From: a virus
Direction: 5' to 3' (one strand)
Virus record (IMG/VR): IMGVR_UViG_3300048597_000653
Span: 1 to 53,624 of that record
DNA length: 53,624 bases
The notes under the pieces are model-generated. The model saw only the letters and a list, made by a program, of their open reading frames with translations. It was not told the DNA's origin and did not search any database. The translations under genes were made by a program, and so were the position numbers. Of the stretch, positions 50,241-53,624 are shown one piece after another. The first letter of the stretch is position 1. Every line of letters starts with the position of its first letter.

Positions 50241-50750
50241 CTAAGGACGAGACTTTGGTTTCCAACTAAAGTGATATGAGTTGTCTCTTTGAACGTAAAT
50301 CACTCTGACCGAATGGCGAGTGAAGTTCCCCTTGCCGGCGTTGATGCCGTCGTACGTCTTCTTAAGCTTCGGTTTAGGAATTGGGTTGCTTGAAAGGTCC
50401 AACAGCAAGAGCACCCTCGTCTTCGCCTCACTGGAGAGCACGCGAGTAAGTTTTCTTAATTCGCTTCGGTTCTGTGACCCGTATAGGTGTCCTCCTTTTG
50501 TACGCGGTCTGACCGCGAACTCGATAACCACAGGGTTACTCGTCCCATATCGAAAGTCGATTCGTTGCGGTCTCGGTTTCGAGTGCATCCGCACTCTGTG
50601 CTGACGCGAGAAGTGTCCAAAACGCCCTTCAAAATAGGCGTATACCGTCCGGTCTATCAGCATTTCCCGATCGTCGTCGTTACTGTACTCATACTCATCA
50701 AGCAAGTGGAGGATGCGCTCCGCAGCGTCGATAATCACCGCAATTTTCAT
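50241..50750 (-). CDS. Hypothetical protein, nuclease-like pattern, 169 aa
   Basis: The segment RIDFRYGTSNPVVIEFAVRP, followed by LYGSQNRSELRKLTRV, resembles the D...(E)xA arrangement of some restriction-like folds. I recall close relatives as stand-alone hypothetical proteins in diverse islands. The call as a nuclease is uncertain. It is convergent with the secreted-protein gene. Confidence 0.6.
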   Translation of the reverse strand: MKIAVIIDAAERILHLLDEYEYSNDDDREMLIDRTVYAYFEGRFGHFSRQHRVRMHSKPRPQRIDFRYGTSNPVVIEFAVRPRTKGGHLYGSQNRSELRKLTRVLSSEAKTRVLLLLDLSSNPIPKPKLKKTYDGINAGKGNFTRHSVRVIYVQRDNSYHFSWKPKSRP

Positions 50751-51004
50751 GTGGCTGCCACCATTTGGGCTGAGGTCACGGCATTTGTATACCTTTGACG
50801 GCTACTATTCTCGACTGCCGTCCAGGTAGGTGCAAGACAGCCGACCTGATTATCGCGTCAATAGAAGGGGCGGGATATCTTGCTTGCTGAGGGATATCCA
50901 CTAATCCACAGACGACCGTGTTTACCCCAGGTCGGCCGAGACCACAAACGACGCAGAGCAGACGAATGCCGAAGTAATACCGGCACGATCGAAAAGGCGT
51001 TGGA
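50751..51004. other. Intergenic stretch, nothing identified
   Basis: About 250 bases between two leftward genes. Contains GGATATC-like repeats near 50874-50900 but no gene or clear hairpin. Confidence 0.35.
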
Positions 51005-51235
51005 TCATAGTTGCGAGTAGAGGGTTTGAGCTTTCTTGCGGATCGAGGTCAGCAGGGCTTCCGCGGCTGCCAGTTTCTCTTTGCATTCGCGAACGGCAGC
51101 GATCTGGATGACCTCGTAGGAGACCCAGGCTTCGTATTCGCTGTTGCAGTACGGATTCTTGGGGAGTTGCAGGACCTCTTCGCAGAGGCATTCGAGCCCG
51201 GAGGGCGTGCTGACGACACGGTATCGTTTAGGCAT
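51005..51235 (-). CDS. Small helical protein, 76 aa
   Basis: MPKRYRVVSTPSGLECLCEE, then a helical C-terminus (VRECKEKLAAAEALLTSIRK). Overlaps the previous gene by eight bases. Last gene of the leftward right-end cluster. No recognised family. Confidence 0.6.
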   Translation of the reverse strand: MPKRYRVVSTPSGLECLCEEVLQLPKNPYCNSEYEAWVSYEVIQIAAVRECKEKLAAAEALLTSIRKKAQTLYSQL

Positions 51236-51533
51236 CGATCAGCTTGCAGAGCTTGTTGAGATCGCGAGTGAGGTACTTGATTTGCTCCTCAATGCCTTTG
51301 AGTTCGCACTCGATGTTTTCGGCGAGGTACTCGATGGCCGCCTTCTTGGCATCTTTGATGTCTCGGAACAGCTTCTCAGGCCAGAAGCACTTGCGAATCT
51401 CGCAACGATACCGAAACATGACGCCGTACAAGCTCAAAGGCATCGGTTCCAGGAAGACAAACGTCTTGGTTTCCCGCTTGACCGGGACTTCTACGACCTG
51501 TCCGGTGCGGGTATACGAGTAAAGATTAGCCAT
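51228..51533 (-). CDS. Hypothetical protein, 101 aa
   Basis: The ATG at 51533 (MANLYSYTRTGQVVEVPVKR). A beta-rich N-terminal half (RETKTFVFLEPMPLSLYGVM) and a helical C-terminal half (LAENIECELKGIEEQIKYLT). Overlaps both neighbours by eight bases. No recognised family. Confidence 0.6.
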   Translation of the reverse strand: MANLYSYTRTGQVVEVPVKRETKTFVFLEPMPLSLYGVMFRYRCEIRKCFWPEKLFRDIKDAKKAAIEYLAENIECELKGIEEQIKYLTRDLNKLCKLIDA

Positions 51534-51687
51534 GAAGGTTCCGGAAGGTGGTGACAAGGTGTTGGCAGCGGCAGGCGAACTCACGCAGGGAACTGGCCAA
51601 CGGGACGGCCGCCTGTGCGATGGTCGCCAGAACCGCCCGGCGAGCGGACTTGCGATGGCTACGCCGCAGGCGATGATCGCGGGACAT
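51526..51687 (-). CDS. Basic microprotein, 53 aa
   Basis: The ATG at 51687 has GGGAG upstream. Sequence MSRDHRLRRSHRKSARRAVL, then a weakly hydrophobic AVLATIAQAAVPLASSL. Overlaps the upstream membrane-protein gene by 29 bases. A longer frame to 51819 is a shadow. Confidence 0.45.
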   Translation of the reverse strand: MSRDHRLRRSHRKSARRAVLATIAQAAVPLASSLREFACRCQHLVTTFRNLHG

Positions 51688-52036
51688 GCGGTTCTCCCAA
51701 ATTCGTGTCACAGAACGCCAGAATGGATTCAGACGTCCTGCGATGCAGGTCGCGCGTCTTGATCTCCAACGACACCGTCGCGACATACTGCTCCAGCCGT
51801 TGCAGTCGAAAGCCGACAACGATCAAGATGAGCCAGAGACCAAACATCGTCCCGAGCACGCCGAGAGCGTAGGGTGTGAAATACTCAACCGGATCCCACA
51901 TTCGTCCAATCATCAGCGTGGCGACTGCTGCCAGCAGGCAACAGTAGTAGACTTTGTTCTTGAACTGCCGGTGCTTGGCCTCACGCAGGACCGAGTGCAA
52001 GCCCCAGTAGGTCAAGTAGCAGACGTCAACCATCAT
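51659..52036 (-). CDS. Membrane protein of duplicated module, copy 1, 125 aa
   Basis: MMVDVCYLTYWGLHSVLREA, then two transmembrane helices (VYYCCLLAAVATLMIG and GVLGTMFGLWLILIVVGFRL) and a soluble tail. The N-terminal pattern (VDV-(F/Y)LT-xGLH) and layout match the protein at 52213-52608. Start overlaps the stop of the preceding 52-residue gene. Confidence 0.7.
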   Translation of the reverse strand: MMVDVCYLTYWGLHSVLREAKHRQFKNKVYYCCLLAAVATLMIGRMWDPVEYFTPYALGVLGTMFGLWLILIVVGFRLQRLEQYVATVSLEIKTRDLHRRTSESILAFCDTNLGEPHVPRSSPAA

Positions 52037-52191
52037 TTGTAGCCTCGATATTTGCCGTAGGTGGGTGGTGATTCAGGGTTCTGTTTGGCGCGACGTCGCT
52101 CGATGCGAACTTTGAGTCGCTTGAGCCAGGACTTGACTGTACCACTGCCACTGCTGCCAGCTTGTTCGACGTCGGGCTTGGGAGGGCGCAT
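52033..52191 (-). CDS. Basic small protein of duplicated module, copy 1, 52 aa
   Basis: Found by translating the gap. MRPPKPDVEQAGSSGSGTVK, a basic helix (LKRLKVRIERRRAKQ) and the end PPTYGKYRGYK. Clearly paralogous to the 52605-52760 product (RVERRRAKQDP, TTPTYGKYRGY). ATGA-type overlap with the following membrane-protein gene. Confidence 0.7.
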   Translation of the reverse strand: MRPPKPDVEQAGSSGSGTVKSWLKRLKVRIERRRAKQNPESPPTYGKYRGYK

Positions 52192-52212
52192 GGTGTTTGA
52201 ACTCTTCGATCA

Positions 52213-52608
52213 TCAACTGGCGAGCTTCTCGTTGGATTCAGTGCAAAGCTGGTGAAAGGCGGTTGCGGCCGGGCTGAGTGCATACTTAGCCCGCTCGGCA
52301 GCCTGTTCGGCGGCCCGCCTTGTCCGCTCTTTCCTGATCGAACTGATGTAGCGATGGGCGACCAGTACGTCGTTTGCAAACCACACCAGCACCAGGGCGT
52401 AAAAGGCAGTGGCGAAAACAAAGTACAATGCCAAGTCGAATGAAAACGGCTGCGTCCCGTAGTGGTACGCCACGCCGAACACTGCTGCCAATGCGACCGC
52501 ACAGATGAGCATAAGAACCAGGAACGCCAGATCGGTTAAACGACTTCGTTCCGCTTGACGCTCCGCTGCGTGCAGGCCCAAGTCGGTCAGGAACACAACA
52601 TCAATCAC
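52213..52608 (-). CDS. Membrane protein of duplicated module, copy 2, 131 aa
   Basis: MIDVVFLTDLGLHAAERQAE, two helices (LAFLVLMLICAVALAAVFGV and YFVFATAFYALVLVWFANDV) and a helical tail. Same order and N-terminal pattern as the 51659-52036 product. Coupled to its preceding basic small protein by a four-base overlap. Confidence 0.7.
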   Translation of the reverse strand: MIDVVFLTDLGLHAAERQAERSRLTDLAFLVLMLICAVALAAVFGVAYHYGTQPFSFDLALYFVFATAFYALVLVWFANDVLVAHRYISSIRKERTRRAAEQAAERAKYALSPAATAFHQLCTESNEKLAS

Positions 52609-52760
52609 GATTGATAGCCTCGATATTTTCCGTAGGTGGGAGTGGTTTCAGGGTCTTGCTTGGCACGCCGCCGCTCGACGCGAGCTTTGCGACGTTTGCG
52701 ACTGGCCTTGCCAGCACCTGAGCCGTCTGCTTGCTCAACAGTAGGACGACGAGTGCACAT
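52605..52760 (-). CDS. Basic small protein of duplicated module, copy 2, 51 aa
   Basis: ATG at 52760 (MCTRRPTVEQADGSGAGKAS) and the end RVERRRAKQDP, TTPTYGKYRGYQS. The longer frame to 53048 runs through the acidic-repeat gene and is rejected. Paralogue of the 52033-52191 product. Confidence 0.7.
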   Translation of the reverse strand: MCTRRPTVEQADGSGAGKASRKRRKARVERRRAKQDPETTPTYGKYRGYQS

Positions 52761-52764
52761 GGAC

Positions 52765-53130
52765 TTAGGCGGCGAGGTCGTCCTCGTCCTCATCATCTTC
52801 GAGCCACGAGTCATCGTCGTAGTCTGCATCCTCATCCAGGTAGTCATCTTCGTCATCGTAGAGGTCTGAGTCGTCTTCATCCTCGTCGTCTTCGAGCCAG
52901 GAATCGTCCTCGTCCTCTTCTTCGAGCCAAGAATCATCCTCGTCTTCCTCTTCGTCGAGCCAGGAATCGTCCTCATCCTCGTCGTCTTCGAGATTATCCT
53001 CTTGAGCAAGCAAGGTGTCGCGCTGGGCGCCGACCTCAAGCGACACAAGACGGTTTAGTGGGGAATGGGACCAGTCGTCGAAGAGAAGCGTTTCAGGGAT
53101 CGCAGTCAGCATCAGTTCCTCGGGTGTCAC
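52765..53130 (-). CDS. Acidic tandem-repeat protein, 121 aa
   Basis: The GTG at 53130 overlaps the preceding stop (GTGA), matching the coupling style here; ATG at 53112 is an alternative. After a 45-residue head, the rest consists of imperfect repeats of DEDDSWLEEE type, almost all Asp and Glu with periodic W and L. The strong negative charge and regular aromatic residues suggest DNA mimicry or calcium/partner binding; this is speculation. Confidence 0.65.
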   Translation of the reverse strand: MTPEELMLTAIPETLLFDDWSHSPLNRLVSLEVGAQRDTLLAQEDNLEDDEDEDDSWLDEEEDEDDSWLEEEDEDDSWLEDDEDEDDSDLYDDEDDYLDEDADYDDDSWLEDDEDEDDLAA

Positions 53131-53384
53131 AGTTTCACAATTCGGCCGTTGCAGAGTTTGGTCAGACAGGGCTCGGGATCGTATTGCGGGTGATGGTAAT
53201 AGTCTTTGCCACAGTCGTCGCAGATCATCTGACCAGAGACGCGGGCTCCAAAGTCGTGGTGAATTTCTCGGGCGGCGAGGCATTCCGGGCATTTCAACCA
53301 GTCGTGTTCGTGATCGACGTAGCGATGACACGCCCAGGGAATCACCTCACGGATTTGCTCGATCGTGGGGTACTGGTCGGCCAT
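53127..53384 (-). CDS. Zinc-binding small protein, 85 aa
   Basis: Two knuckles, CPECLAAREIHH and CDDCGK, plus further His and Cys (HRYVDHEHDW, CLTKLC) suggest one or two zinc sites. MADQYPTIEQIREVIPWACH begins the protein. No recognised family. Confidence 0.6.
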   Translation of the reverse strand: MADQYPTIEQIREVIPWACHRYVDHEHDWLKCPECLAAREIHHDFGARVSGQMICDDCGKDYYHHPQYDPEPCLTKLCNGRIVKL

Positions 53385-53387
53385 GCG

Positions 53388-53624
53388 TTAAGGCGGCAGC
53401 TTGGAGTTGGCTTCACGCATCGACTCGGCGCGGCGGCCAAGGGCGTTGTAGAAATCGATGCCCGGCTGTGCTTGGGCCACGAACTCCGAGTAAGCGGCTT
53501 GCAAGCGGCTGATTTTCTCAGACTCGATGTCGTCACGGTTGAGATTGACACAGGAAGGTTGCTGCGAGACGGCTTGAGCCCGTTCCACACGGAAAGGTTT
53601 GCGAAGCGACTCAGGCCAGGTAGA
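53388..53624 (-). CDS. Partial hypothetical protein running off the window
   Basis: The frame is open to the window end: the visible part reads STWPESLRKPFRVERAQAVS and continues to a C-terminus ANSKLPP. A GTG at 53588 is a possible start, but the coding pattern continues upstream of it (WPESLRKPFRVE), so the start probably lies outside. No recognised domain in the visible 78 residues. Confidence 0.55.
   Translation of the reverse strand, partial: STWPESLRKPFRVERAQAVSQQPSCVNLNRDDIESEKISRLQAAYSEFVAQAQPGIDFYNALGRRAESMREANSKLPP

Overview
The window reads as accessory DNA from a Planctomycetota-like bacterium. That assignment is a moderate-confidence inference. It rests on the PEP-CTERM surface protein, the type of large serine recombinase with its small partner genes, a short RDREGQK-type protein beside the relaxase, and overall codon style. 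No rRNA, ribosomal-protein or other housekeeping gene is present, and no complete tRNA was recognised.

Left part (1-23.6 kb): a mobilisable or integrative element carrying cargo. A DGQHR protein with a HEPN-like partner (1-2.2 kb) is followed by three tiny genes and a MobF relaxase-helicase (3.6-6.2 kb). Next come an orphan beta-class DNA methyltransferase and an ArdC-type antirestriction protein (6.7-8.4 kb). A decayed zone (8.4-11.9 kb) holds an IS630-like wreck with a 25-bp triplication and a fossil second copy of a gene that is intact at 15.4-16.5 kb. An unusual PfkB-like/AAA+ fusion ATPase (12.3-15.2 kb) lies beside that 361-residue protein. A transfer and maintenance operon (16.8-21.6 kb) encodes membrane proteins, a vWA-like protein, a ParB-like protein and a VirD4-type coupling ATPase. 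It is followed by an AlpA-like excisionase and a large serine recombinase whose stop codon lies inside a tRNA-Pro(GGG)-like 3' fragment, a likely attachment site. No mating-pair-formation genes are visible, so a conjugation channel would have to come from elsewhere.

Middle part (23.8-43.1 kb): two convergent arrays of very small genes meet at 36.4 kb. The rightward array starts with an ECF-type sigma factor. It includes a DEDDh exonuclease, a DUF2786 protein, a C5-cytosine methyltransferase, a YopX-like protein, an MT-A70 methyltransferase, a lipoprotein, zinc-ribbon microproteins and several phage-type hypothetical families. Genes are joined by ATGA or TAATG overlaps. The leftward array is almost entirely uncharacterised and starts at a TATAAT promoter at 43.14 kb. 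It contains proteins as short as 28 residues and a nucleotide-level repeat of about 36 bases at five gene junctions. A 13-base box resembling CACCATCATTGAC recurs at five intergenic sites after or between these genes and looks like a shared promoter or operator element.

Right part (43.2-53.6 kb): a 1.4-kb non-coding tract full of CGCGTC-type short repeats with an AT-rich core looks like a replication or partition locus. It is followed by an MmeI-like type IIG restriction-modification gene interrupted by a frameshift in a seven-C run. A PEP-CTERM protein, some small genes and a leftward cluster of small membrane, zinc-binding and acidic-repeat proteins come next. That cluster contains a duplicated two-gene module and ends in a gene that runs off the window.

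The genes fit a mobile replicon or nested integrative elements: transfer functions on the left, a sigma-factor-linked array of early-gene or counter-defence type in the middle, and a candidate origin with defence genes on the right. Promising places for a new system are the PfkB/AAA+ pair and the two arrays with their shared regulatory box and repeated junction element.
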